From NCBI GenBank assembly GCA_937951695.1, contig CALFBL010000311.1, forward strand, positions 1-6,814: a stretch of DNA of 6,814 nt, read 5' to 3'. The notes under the pieces were generated by a model that was not told the DNA's origin, did no database searches, and saw nothing but the letters and a program-made list of their open reading frames with translations. Shown piece by piece: positions 1-6,582 of this stretch (its first letter is position 1; every line of letters starts with the position of its first letter). The position numbers and the translations under genes are program-made. Source of the DNA: an uncultured Granulosicoccaceae bacterium. Its GTDB lineage: Bacteria > Pseudomonadota > Gammaproteobacteria > Granulosicoccales > Granulosicoccaceae.

Positions 1-1
1 A

Positions 2-2536
2 GAGGAAGTCACTGGCATCGACATCATAAAAGCCCAGATTCATGTGGTGGAAGGTTACGCCATCGGCACACCCGAATCGGGCGTTCCTGCGCAGGACGAC
101 ATCAAGCTCAATGGGCATGCTATGCAGTGCCGCATCACCACCGAAGATCCGGAAAACAGTTTTGTCCCGGACTATGGCCGAATCACTGCCTATCGCGGTG
201 CGGCAGGTTTTGGAATCCGGCTCGATGGGGGTACCGCGTACTCGGGTGCGGTGATTAATCGCTTCTATGATCCATTGCTGGAGAAAGTCACCGCGTGGGC
301 ACCAACCTCCGACGAGGTGATCAAACGCATGGATCGTGCGCTGCGTGAATTTAGAATTCGAGGGGTGGCCACAAACCTGACATTTCTTGAAAACATCATC
401 GGGCATCCGAAGTTTCTCGACAACAGCTACAGCACAAAATTCATCGACACAACGCCTGAACTGTTTGAGCAAGTCAAGCGTCAGGATCGGGCAACCAAGT
501 TATTGAATTTCATCGCCGACGTATCGGTTAACGGCCACCCCGATGTGCGCGATCGCGCCAAACCACGTGTGGGCACTGGCCGTCCTCGCGCGCCCTATTT
601 CGGTAAGCCACTGCAAGAAGGCAGCAAACAGCGACTGGATAAAGACGGACCGAAAGCCTTCTCAACATGGATGCGCAATCATAAGCAAGTGCTGTTTACC
701 GACACCACCATGCGCGATGCACCGCAATCACTACTCGCAACCCGAATGCGAACCTACGACATCGCCCACGTGGCAGAAAGTTACTCTCGTGCATTACCCA
801 ACCTGTTGTCGCTGGAATGCTGGGGCGGTGCAACCTTTGATGTGAGCATGCGTTTTTTAACAGAAGATCCATGGGAACGGCTGGCGATGATTCGCGAGCG
901 CGCGCCAAACATTTTGCTGCAATGCCTGATTCGCGGTGCCAACGGGGTCGGTTACACCAACTATCCAGACAACGCCGTGCAGTACTTCGTCAAACAGGCA
1001 GCCGCCGGTGGTGTGGATCTGTTTCGGGTATTCGACTGCTTTAACTGGGTCGATAACATGCGCGTATCGATGGACGCCATACTGGCCGAAGACAAATTAT
1101 GTGAAGCGGCGATTTGCTACACCAGCGACATGATGGATCCGAAGCAAACGCAATACACACTGGACTATTACCTGAAACTGGCTAAGCAACTCGATGCCGC
1201 TGGTGCCCACATTATATGCATCAAGGACATGGGCGGGCTGATGTTACCCAACGCTGCACGGACGCTCTTCCCGGCGCTGCGCAAAGCAACCGATTTACCG
1301 ATTCATTTTCACACCCACGACTCCTCGGGCATCAGTGCAGCGACTGTACTGACCGCCATTGACGCTGGCGTGGATGCGGTTGATGCCGCAATGGATGCGT
1401 TCTCCGGCACCACCTCTCAGCCCTGTCTGGGTTCTCTTATCGCGGCGCTTAAAGGTCACGAACGAGACCCTGCTCTGGACTTGGATGCTATACAACGCAT
1501 ATCGCTCTACTGGGAAGCGGTACGAGAACAGTACGCCGCGTTCGAAAGTGATTTGCGCAGCCCGGCTTCGGAAATTTATCTACACGAAATGCCCGGCGGT
1601 CAGTTCACCAATCTGAAAGAGCAAGCACGTTCCCTCGGTCTCTCGTCGCGCTGGCACGAAGTTGCCAAAGCGTATCGTGGGGTGAATGACCTATTCGGGG
1701 ACATCGTCAAGGTCACCCCGTCTTCGAAAGTGGTTGGCGATATGGCCCTTATGATGGTCAGTCAAGACCTCACCATTGCCGACGTGGCCGATCCGGACAA
1801 GGACATCGCATTCCCAGATTCTGTGGTTGCTCTGATGAAGAACGAACTCAGCCAGATGCCCAATGGGTGGCCTGAACAACTGCAGGCAAAAGTGCTCAAG
1901 GGCGAGAAACCGTTCGAGGCTCGGGCCAGTGCTGAGATGCCACCGGTGGATCTTGACGCAACCCGCCAGGAAGTAGCTGAAGAGATCGGTCGGGAACTCA
2001 CCGATTTTGATCTTGCCTCCTACCTGATGTACCCCAAGGTATACACCGAATTTCAAAGTGCGCAAGACAACTACGGCCCCACCAGCGTATTGCCGACGGG
2101 CGTCTACTACTACGGGGTCGAGGTCGGCGATGAAATCCTGGTTGAAATCGAACGCGGCAAAACTCTCGTCATCCGCTGCGTAGCACGAGGCGAGACCAAC
2201 GAGAAAGGTATGGTTCGTGTGTTCTTCGAACTCAACGGCCAACAACGCTCGGTTCGGGTTCCCGATAGAGCCCACGGTGCCGAAGGGCTGATGACAAGGC
2301 CTAAAGCGGATCCGGACGATTCGTCGCAGGTCGGTGCTCCCATGCCAGGTGTGATTTCCACCGTCAACGTTAATAAGGGCCAAACTGTTGCAACCGGAGA
2401 TGTATTGCTGTCCATCGAAGCGATGAAGATGGAGACCGCCATATACTCTGAAGTAGCCGGTGAGGTGGCAGAACTGCTGGTAAGCACCGGCGATCAGATT
2501 GATGCCAAAGACTTACTGGTTCGAATAAAAGTTTGA
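2..2536 (+). CDS. pyc: Pyruvate carboxylase, single-chain (5' end missing)
   Basis: This biotin enzyme carboxylates pyruvate to oxaloacetate using ATP and bicarbonate (cytoplasmic, anaplerotic). The window opens inside the gene. The frame is open from base 2 and leaves 844 residues; by alignment from memory to the Rhizobium etli enzyme about 310 residues are missing, giving a normal total near 1,154. Residues 1-160 are the end of the biotin carboxylase domain (HAMQCRITTEDP at 39-50). Residues about 221-690 are the carboxyltransferase domain: DTTMRDAPQSLLATR with metal-ligand Asp239, Lys408 in IKDMGG (normally carboxylated), HFHTHD with His437 and His439, and Thr572 in KVTPSSK, matching the active-site Thr882 of R. 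etli PC. Residues about 763-844 are the biotin carrier, with EAMKMET and the biotinylated lysine at 809, 35 residues before the C-terminal end. Domain order BC-CT-BCCP separates it from oxaloacetate decarboxylase alpha and from two-subunit PycA/PycB. One oddity is Pro241 where RDAHQ or RDGHQ is usual. The GTG at base 44 is internal, not a start. The gene converges on the racemase gene. Confidence 0.96.
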   Translation, partial: EEVTGIDIIKAQIHVVEGYAIGTPESGVPAQDDIKLNGHAMQCRITTEDPENSFVPDYGRITAYRGAAGFGIRLDGGTAYSGAVINRFYDPLLEKVTAWAPTSDEVIKRMDRALREFRIRGVATNLTFLENIIGHPKFLDNSYSTKFIDTTPELFEQVKRQDRATKLLNFIADVSVNGHPDVRDRAKPRVGTGRPRAPYFGKPLQEGSKQRLDKDGPKAFSTWMRNHKQVLFTDTTMRDAPQSLLATRMRTYDIAHVAESYSRALPNLLSLECWGGATFDVSMRFLTEDPWERLAMIRERAPNILLQCLIRGANGVGYTNYPDNAVQYFVKQAAAGGVDLFRVFDCFNWVDNMRVSMDAILAEDKLCEAAICYTSDMMDPKQTQYTLDYYLKLAKQLDAAGAHIICIKDMGGLMLPNAARTLFPALRKATDLPIHFHTHDSSGISAATVLTAIDAGVDAVDAAMDAFSGTTSQPCLGSLIAALKGHERDPALDLDAIQRISLYWEAVREQYAAFESDLRSPASEIYLHEMPGGQFTNLKEQARSLGLSSRWHEVAKAYRGVNDLFGDIVKVTPSSKVVGDMALMMVSQDLTIADVADPDKDIAFPDSVVALMKNELSQMPNGWPEQLQAKVLKGEKPFEARASAEMPPVDLDATRQEVAEEIGRELTDFDLASYLMYPKVYTEFQSAQDNYGPTSVLPTGVYYYGVEVGDEILVEIERGKTLVIRCVARGETNEKGMVRVFFELNGQQRSVRVPDRAHGAEGLMTRPKADPDDSSQVGAPMPGVISTVNVNKGQTVATGDVLLSIEAMKMETAIYSEVAGEVAELLVSTGDQIDAKDLLVRIKV

Positions 2537-2559
2537 ATTTGCCTGACGATGATACCGCC

Positions 2560-3258
2560 TTAGTGTGCCGCACCCAGCGCTTCGTCGAGAGCGACTGAGC
2601 AGTGAATTAAGGTGGTGTCAAACACCGGAACATCGACGTTGTTCGAATTCAACAACATACCCACTTCCGTGCAGCCCAGAATGATCGAATCGGCGCCAGC
2701 ATTGATCAAGCGCTTTGCCATCGCGATGTACGCGGCTTCACTGGCGGGTGTGGTGATATCCCGGCACAGTTCTTCGTAGATAATTCTGTGTATCGCAGCG
2801 CGATCGTTTTTAACGGGGATGATTGGCTTCAAGCCAGCGGCAACTAGGCGATCAACATAGAACGATTGCTCCATTGTGAAGGCTGTAGCCATAAGTCCAG
2901 GCGCTTTCAAGTTGATTTCTTTGATCCTTCTGGCCGTGGCGTCGCCAATGTGGATAAACGGAATCGTAACCCCTTGCATCATCTCCCTAGCCAGCTTATG
3001 CATGGTGTTCGTCGCCAGCACTAATAGCTCAGCCCCACCGCGCTGCAAACGCATCGCCTCGTCATTCAGTATAGCTCCCGCGGACTCCCAATCGCCCGAG
3101 GCTTGCAACGATTCGATTTGATCAAAATCCAGCGAACGAATCAACAGCTGCGGGGAATGCAATCCGCCCAGTTGTTCGCGAGTCAGGCGACACAGTTCCC
3201 GGTAATAAATCTGAGTCGAGGCCGCAGACATCCCACCCAGGATTCCAATGGTTTTCAT
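2560..3258 (-). CDS. Aspartate/glutamate racemase family protein, YgeA-like
   Basis: A 232-residue cytosolic enzyme of the PLP-independent Asp/Glu racemase family, which interconverts L- and D-amino acids with two acid/base residues. It matches E. coli YgeA along its full length: MKTIGILGGMSAAST at the N terminus, GGLHSPQ (31-37), ATNTMHK (82-88), TMEQSFY (128-134), GCTEVG (195-200) and PVFDTT near the C-terminal end. The first catalytic cysteine of classical aspartate racemases is replaced by threonine (Thr83), while the second is kept (Cys196). The same Thr/Cys pair is known for the E. coli enzyme, so this is a subfamily trait rather than decay. Substrate cannot be read from the sequence; L-Asp/L-Glu or a broader set including homoserine are the family options. 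The ATG at 3258 has a modest GGAA 8 nt upstream. The gene starts 24 bp after the ceramidase-family gene on the same strand, so the two are probably co-transcribed. Confidence 0.9.
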   Translation of the reverse strand: MKTIGILGGMSAASTQIYYRELCRLTREQLGGLHSPQLLIRSLDFDQIESLQASGDWESAGAILNDEAMRLQRGGAELLVLATNTMHKLAREMMQGVTIPFIHIGDATARRIKEINLKAPGLMATAFTMEQSFYVDRLVAAGLKPIIPVKNDRAAIHRIIYEELCRDITTPASEAAYIAMAKRLINAGADSIILGCTEVGMLLNSNNVDVPVFDTTLIHCSVALDEALGAAH

Positions 3259-3282
3259 TCTCGTTGTTCCATCGTGTCGCCC

Positions 3283-4008
3283 CTATTGCCTTTGCGTTTC
3301 ATCGTCGCCATAGCATTCAGCCTGCTGCGAGCGTGCACTGGCCACCCGGTAGCCTCGCAGCAAAACACCCACTGTTACGCCCATGAGCAGATGCCAAAGA
3401 AAGTGCGTACCGACAGGCACGGTTGAACACACGGATCTATCAACCGTCCTGAACAGCAACGCGATGCTAAATAAAGCAGCGGCCCACCATAAATTGCGAG
3501 CGGCTGGATGTTGGTAAAAGGACACCAGCCCGCTAAACACCAGCAGCGCCAGAAATGCAGGTAGATATTGCAGAGAGCCATTGAACGCATCGGTGTTCGC
3601 ATTGCTCGGGTTAGCGGTGAGCGCATCACCTGTTACCTCATACAACAGAATCAATGCGCCCACGCCTATGATGATAAAAAAACCGGTATATCGCCATCGG
3701 AAGCCTGTAGCAAGGTGCACGAGTAGCACCACCAACGTCACCACAAACCCCCAAATCGCACCCACGTCTAACCACTGTGTGGCGGTGTTTGGTACGGTGT
3801 GGAAAGCAAACGATCCAATGCCAATGAGCGATGCGAGAACGCACAGCGTACTGAAGCCCACCAACGATTCCTGCGCACGGTGCAAGCGCCAGTTCCACCA
3901 CGCAGCAAGCACAAAGCTGGCGTTACTGATCGCGTTCAGCGGTTCGTTCATCACCCCCGCTGCCGTGCGTTCGCAATATAAATCAATGTACGGGGAGAAA
4001 TCTGGCAT
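3283..4008 (-). CDS. Ceramidase-family (CREST superfamily) integral membrane hydrolase
   Basis: A 241-residue polytopic protein with about seven hydrophobic helices (roughly 23-41, 48-69, 79-100, 107-126, 146-165, 172-187, 200-220). It fits the alkaline ceramidase family, whose eukaryotic members hydrolyse ceramide to sphingosine and fatty acid with an active-site zinc. The whole CREST signature is present: Ser66-x3-His70, then Asp81 eleven residues after His70, then His202-x3-His206 in THFLWHLL. These spacings equal those of human ACER3 (Ser77/His81/Asp92/His217/His221). The N-terminal DLYCERT...NEPLNAISN resembles the ACER3 calcium site, with a two-residue shorter loop. I start at ATG 4008 because bacterial homologues begin near 'M-DFSPYIDLYCERT'. 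An upstream in-frame GTG at 4053 would add 15 residues that do not look conserved; neither start has a clear Shine-Dalgarno. The true bacterial substrate is unknown: ceramide or another amide lipid. It lies just upstream of the racemase gene, and the oxygenase gene diverges from it. Confidence 0.86.
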   Translation of the reverse strand: MPDFSPYIDLYCERTAAGVMNEPLNAISNASFVLAAWWNWRLHRAQESLVGFSTLCVLASLIGIGSFAFHTVPNTATQWLDVGAIWGFVVTLVVLLVHLATGFRWRYTGFFIIIGVGALILLYEVTGDALTANPSNANTDAFNGSLQYLPAFLALLVFSGLVSFYQHPAARNLWWAAALFSIALLFRTVDRSVCSTVPVGTHFLWHLLMGVTVGVLLRGYRVASARSQQAECYGDDETQRQ

Positions 4009-4101
4009 AAAAAGGCTCTGCAGCTTGGGCCTCTCGTGAGAGATTGGTGGCACAATGTGCTCGAAATACTACTTCAATTTTCTACGGATGGCTGCTGCGC
4101 T
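4009..4101. promoter_or_regulatory. Divergent intergenic region with two short palindromes
   Basis: This 93-bp stretch lies between the divergent ceramidase-family and oxygenase genes and should carry both promoters. Two exact inverted repeats sit close together: CTCTCGTGAGAG at 4031-4042 (5-bp arms, 2-bp spacer) and GCACAATGTGC at 4050-4060 (5-bp arms around a central A). Either could be an operator half-site or protein-binding palindrome, but arms this short also arise by chance. I find no convincing -35/-10 pair on either strand; only weak hexamers such as TTCAAT at 4073-4078 are visible. No terminator or riboswitch structure is apparent. Confidence 0.25.
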
Positions 4102-4923
4102 ATGAGTGTTCAAATTCCAACCGACAAGCGAGCTGCGACGAAGGCTGTCACTCTAGCTGATGTCATCAACACCGATCGTTGGAACTTGTCTGATGCGGAT
4201 GTTCAGATGCGCTGCAAGGCGCAGCTCGACCAGCAGGGTGTCATTGTCTTGCCAAACTTTCTCCGCAAAAAAACGCTGCAAGCGCTGCAGCAGGAAGCCT
4301 TGGCCCGACAGTCCGATGCGTACTACACAAACGCTACCCATAACGTGTATCTATCGCCCAACGATGACGCATTTAGCCCAGAGCACCCGCGGAATCGGCA
4401 GGTTAACTCCTCGAAGGGCTGCATCACCACCGATCAAATTCCCGAGCACTCACCGTTAAAAACGCTGTACTACTCTGAACCGTTCAAACGCTTTTTGTGT
4501 CAAGTTTTGGGCGAACAAGCACTCCACGAATACGCTGATGATTTATCCTCGATCAACGTGCACTACGCCTCGCATGGTCAGGAGCTCGGCTGGCATTTTG
4601 ACAATTCATCGTTTGCCATCACCTTGCTGATTCAAAAACCGCAAGCGGGGGGCACATTTGAATACGTGGAACACCTGCACGGCAACGCCAGTGATGCCTG
4701 GAATTTCGAAGGCGTCGAATCGGTACTCGACGGTAGCCAGGCAGTTAAGTCATTGAACATGATTCCGGGCAGCCTGGTGCTGTTTCGTGGCAAAAACGCC
4801 ATGCATCGGGTGACTCCCACCGTTGGCGAGACCACCCGATTGCTTGCGGTGCTGGCTTATAACTCAGAACCGGGAATTGCCTTGTCGGAATCGGCCCGAC
4901 AAACGTTTTACGGACGTCTTTAA
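4102..4923 (+). CDS. 2-oxoglutarate/Fe(II)-dependent oxygenase, HalD/BesD-like with HxD metal site
   Basis: A 273-residue soluble non-heme iron oxygenase that should couple 2-oxoglutarate decarboxylation to oxidation of a small substrate. The double-stranded beta-helix motif is clear: His165-Phe-Asp167 in LGWHFDNSSFAITLLIQ, distal His235 in KNAMHRVTP, and Arg246 eleven residues later (TTRLLAV) to bind 2-oxoglutarate. The N-terminal pattern (GVIVLPNFL, SSKGCITTDQIP) and the C-terminal end (NSEPG...RQTFYGRL) recall, from memory, proteins annotated HalD/BesD family or 'ArpA'. True halogenases of that family have Gly in place of the Asp so that chloride can bind iron. Asp167 therefore predicts hydroxylation or another oxidation, perhaps of an amino acid; the substrate is not determinable. 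I start at ATG 4102. The frame stays open to a GTG at 4036, but those 22 residues are not family-like and would intrude into the divergent promoter region. The possible ribosome site GGATGG is weak and 10 nt upstream. It ends 7 bp from the converging SRPBCC gene. Confidence 0.85.
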   Translation: MSVQIPTDKRAATKAVTLADVINTDRWNLSDADVQMRCKAQLDQQGVIVLPNFLRKKTLQALQQEALARQSDAYYTNATHNVYLSPNDDAFSPEHPRNRQVNSSKGCITTDQIPEHSPLKTLYYSEPFKRFLCQVLGEQALHEYADDLSSINVHYASHGQELGWHFDNSSFAITLLIQKPQAGGTFEYVEHLHGNASDAWNFEGVESVLDGSQAVKSLNMIPGSLVLFRGKNAMHRVTPTVGETTRLLAVLAYNSEPGIALSESARQTFYGRL

Positions 4924-4930
4924 AATCGCG

Positions 4931-5875
4931 TCAGCGAACCGGGACGTAAATCTCGGTAATCAGATCGTTTTCTGCCGTCGTCGCCGGGTCGCTAAGGTAT
5001 AGCTCATAAGGTTTTTCACGCTTTGAAGGTTTCATCTTCAAGTGCCGTATATTAGAGATCGCCAATGCCCAAGAATTTCCCAAATGGCGGTACGGTCCTC
5101 TATGCACCACTTTGTATGCACAGCATGCTGGCAAAATCCCTGAAACCAATCCATCAAAGGACACTTTTTCAGGTTCGGTGTCTTCAACGCTAACCGGAAC
5201 CGCTGCCGTGTAGTGACAACGCCCAGTTCGCATATTCATCTGGTGATACACAGACAGGGCAGGCCCGACAGAGGTAACCTCAAGCGTTCGAATTTTTTCA
5301 AACGCCTCTTCAAAGGTCGGACCCATGCTCGCGGCAATCGCATCTATCGTGGTGTGTTGGCTCACACCCAGATACCGCACCAGATCAGTATCCACGACCC
5401 CGTTCGCCTTCATTTCCAGGGGCACGGACCCAATTTCAAGGTAATCTTTTAACAGGGCAAGCCCACGCTGGTAATCCAGAGCAATCATGTTTTTCATGGT
5501 GCCTTGCATAAAAAACAAAAAAAACGGTAGTGAGCTGTCCATCACCCATTCGACCGTAGTTTTGCCCTCATCTTCCGACAGCTTGAAGCCCACTTGAGCG
5601 TTAGATTTGAACGGTTTTAAAAAGTTGAGCGTGGCTTGCAAGTGCGCAGACTCAATGTCTGTCCAAGCCATGTTCCCTGAGCCAACCTTTTTGCCGTCCC
5701 AGCGATAGCCGTGGCCTATGGTGGCGGGTTTGCCGTAGCAGCTCACCTCCGCCTCCGGTTCCAACAATAACCAGGGTGACCAGGCGGGCCAGGTATTAAA
5801 ATCCAGAATGGCCTGTGTAACGTCTTTAATCGATCGTTCTATTTGTGTCGTTGCAGCTACGTGAAGTGTTGGCAT
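4931..5875 (-). CDS. SRPBCC (polyketide cyclase-like) and GyrI-like domain fusion protein
   Basis: A 314-residue cytosolic protein of two ligand-binding domains. Residues 1-150 form an SRPBCC/START-like domain: the typical opening (TTQIERSIKDVTQAILDF, then WPAWSPW), a GHGYRWDGKKVGSG strand pair and a C-terminal helix (KNMIALDYQRGLALLKDYLE). Residues about 155-314 form a GyrI-like/AraC effector-binding domain: YHQMNMRTG, a GPYRHLGNSWA segment, and the ending YELYLSDPATT...TEIYVPVR, where Glu291 occupies the usual ligand-binding glutamate position. There is no DNA-binding helix-turn-helix, so it is not a complete regulator. The fusion occurs widely in bacteria without an assigned role; related GyrI-like proteins bind, and some hydrolyse, small toxic molecules. 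The ATG at 5875 has AAGGG 6 nt upstream. It begins 38 bp after the soxG stop on the same strand and is probably transcribed with the sox genes. An 8-T run in the coding strand (5517-5524) encodes part of PFFLFF. Confidence 0.85.
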   Translation of the reverse strand: MPTLHVAATTQIERSIKDVTQAILDFNTWPAWSPWLLLEPEAEVSCYGKPATIGHGYRWDGKKVGSGNMAWTDIESAHLQATLNFLKPFKSNAQVGFKLSEDEGKTTVEWVMDSSLPFFLFFMQGTMKNMIALDYQRGLALLKDYLEIGSVPLEMKANGVVDTDLVRYLGVSQHTTIDAIAASMGPTFEEAFEKIRTLEVTSVGPALSVYHQMNMRTGRCHYTAAVPVSVEDTEPEKVSFDGLVSGILPACCAYKVVHRGPYRHLGNSWALAISNIRHLKMKPSKREKPYELYLSDPATTAENDLITEIYVPVR

Positions 5876-5913
5876 ACTTTACCCTTAAGTAAGTGGGTGA
5901 CCCCAGTTTGGAG

Positions 5914-6579
5914 CTAGATAATGCGCAATCCGTATTCTTTCGCAGAATGTTGTAACCATAACCAGACGTACTCGGCAAAACTACGGCGTAGCCACAACTG
6001 CCATTGCTCTTCACCGGTTCTAAGCAGTGTAACGGACGCTTTCGCAAACGTCGTGTTGACCACCTTCCCCACGGGGAAATTTTGCTCTCGTACATCGTAG
6101 CCAGTGCTTTTTTTCAGCAGATTTTTAGCGTCCTTACCGGACAAATCGATAATGGTGAAACCGCCAGTATTGTTCACAATCGCAGGCGACAGCCCGGGTA
6201 GCGCCGACAGTTCGGCGAGCAGCCGTTGTTCAAGATCAAAAGCGCGATCAACCGGGCAACACAGGCGCCATTCGTCCGGTGACATCCACGCAAGGGTGTT
6301 TAAGGTTGCATCCAGTGGCATACCCAGATAACTTAAACGATACGGCAGTGGCACACCGCACACCGATAACATCATCGAGGAAGCCGCGAGCAGATCTCCT
6401 TTCAGCCGAATCACCAAATGACCCGTTACGCAGCGCTCTGTCAATACGATACCGCCGACACCATTTTGCATCGCGTCTGCCCCAACGCCAGCTTGCAGGG
6501 CATGATGCAATGGCGTTTGCATCGGCACAGCTGCGTTGGCAAACTGATTCATCAGAAAAGTGTTGTATTGATTGTTCAT
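5914..6579 (-). CDS. soxG: Sarcosine oxidase, gamma subunit
   Basis: A 221-residue small subunit of heterotetrameric (alpha-beta-gamma-delta) sarcosine oxidase, which oxidises sarcosine to glycine with O2, passing the methyl carbon to tetrahydrofolate and releasing H2O2 in the cytoplasm. Family landmarks are QTPLHH (21-26), LAWMSPDEWRLCCP (96-109, matching the usual 'W-x-x-PDEW'), FTIIDLSGKDAKNLLKK (141-157), VNTTFAKASVTLLRT (174-188), and the C-terminal block LWLRRSFAEYVWLWL (195-209), which is diagnostic of SoxG. The subunit is GcvT-like and mainly structural. Its length is typical. The ATG at 6579 lies 3 bp past the soxA stop, with AAAGGG just upstream inside the end of soxA, so translation is probably coupled. 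The order soxA-soxG is that of the standard soxBDAG operon, whose first genes lie beyond the right edge. Confidence 0.93.
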   Translation of the reverse strand: MNNQYNTFLMNQFANAAVPMQTPLHHALQAGVGADAMQNGVGGIVLTERCVTGHLVIRLKGDLLAASSMMLSVCGVPLPYRLSYLGMPLDATLNTLAWMSPDEWRLCCPVDRAFDLEQRLLAELSALPGLSPAIVNNTGGFTIIDLSGKDAKNLLKKSTGYDVREQNFPVGKVVNTTFAKASVTLLRTGEEQWQLWLRRSFAEYVWLWLQHSAKEYGLRII

Positions 6580-6582
6580 CGT

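Noticed and set aside
1691..2383. A 230-codon open frame on the minus strand.
   Set aside because: It lies entirely antisense to the pyruvate carboxylase CT and carrier domains, whose conserved motifs are read on the other strand. Its translation resembles no family I know.
3581..4039. A 152-codon open frame on the + strand.
   Set aside because: It is antisense to the ceramidase-family gene, whose seven helices and metal motifs establish the real frame. The product has no recognisable pattern.
4009..4053. An N-terminal extension of the ceramidase-family protein from GTG 4053.
   Set aside because: The 15 extra residues are proline- and charge-rich, unlike the family start, which aligns at ATG 4008.
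4036..4101. An N-terminal extension of the oxygenase from GTG 4036.
   Set aside because: The added residues are not family-like, have no clear ribosome site and would cover the divergent promoter region; ATG 4102 fits better.
5884..5903. A small hairpin candidate between soxG and the SRPBCC/GyrI gene (CTTA-AG-TAAG and GGGTGACCC).
   Set aside because: Arms are only 4 bp and there is no T-run on the transcribed strand, so neither a terminator nor an operator can be supported.
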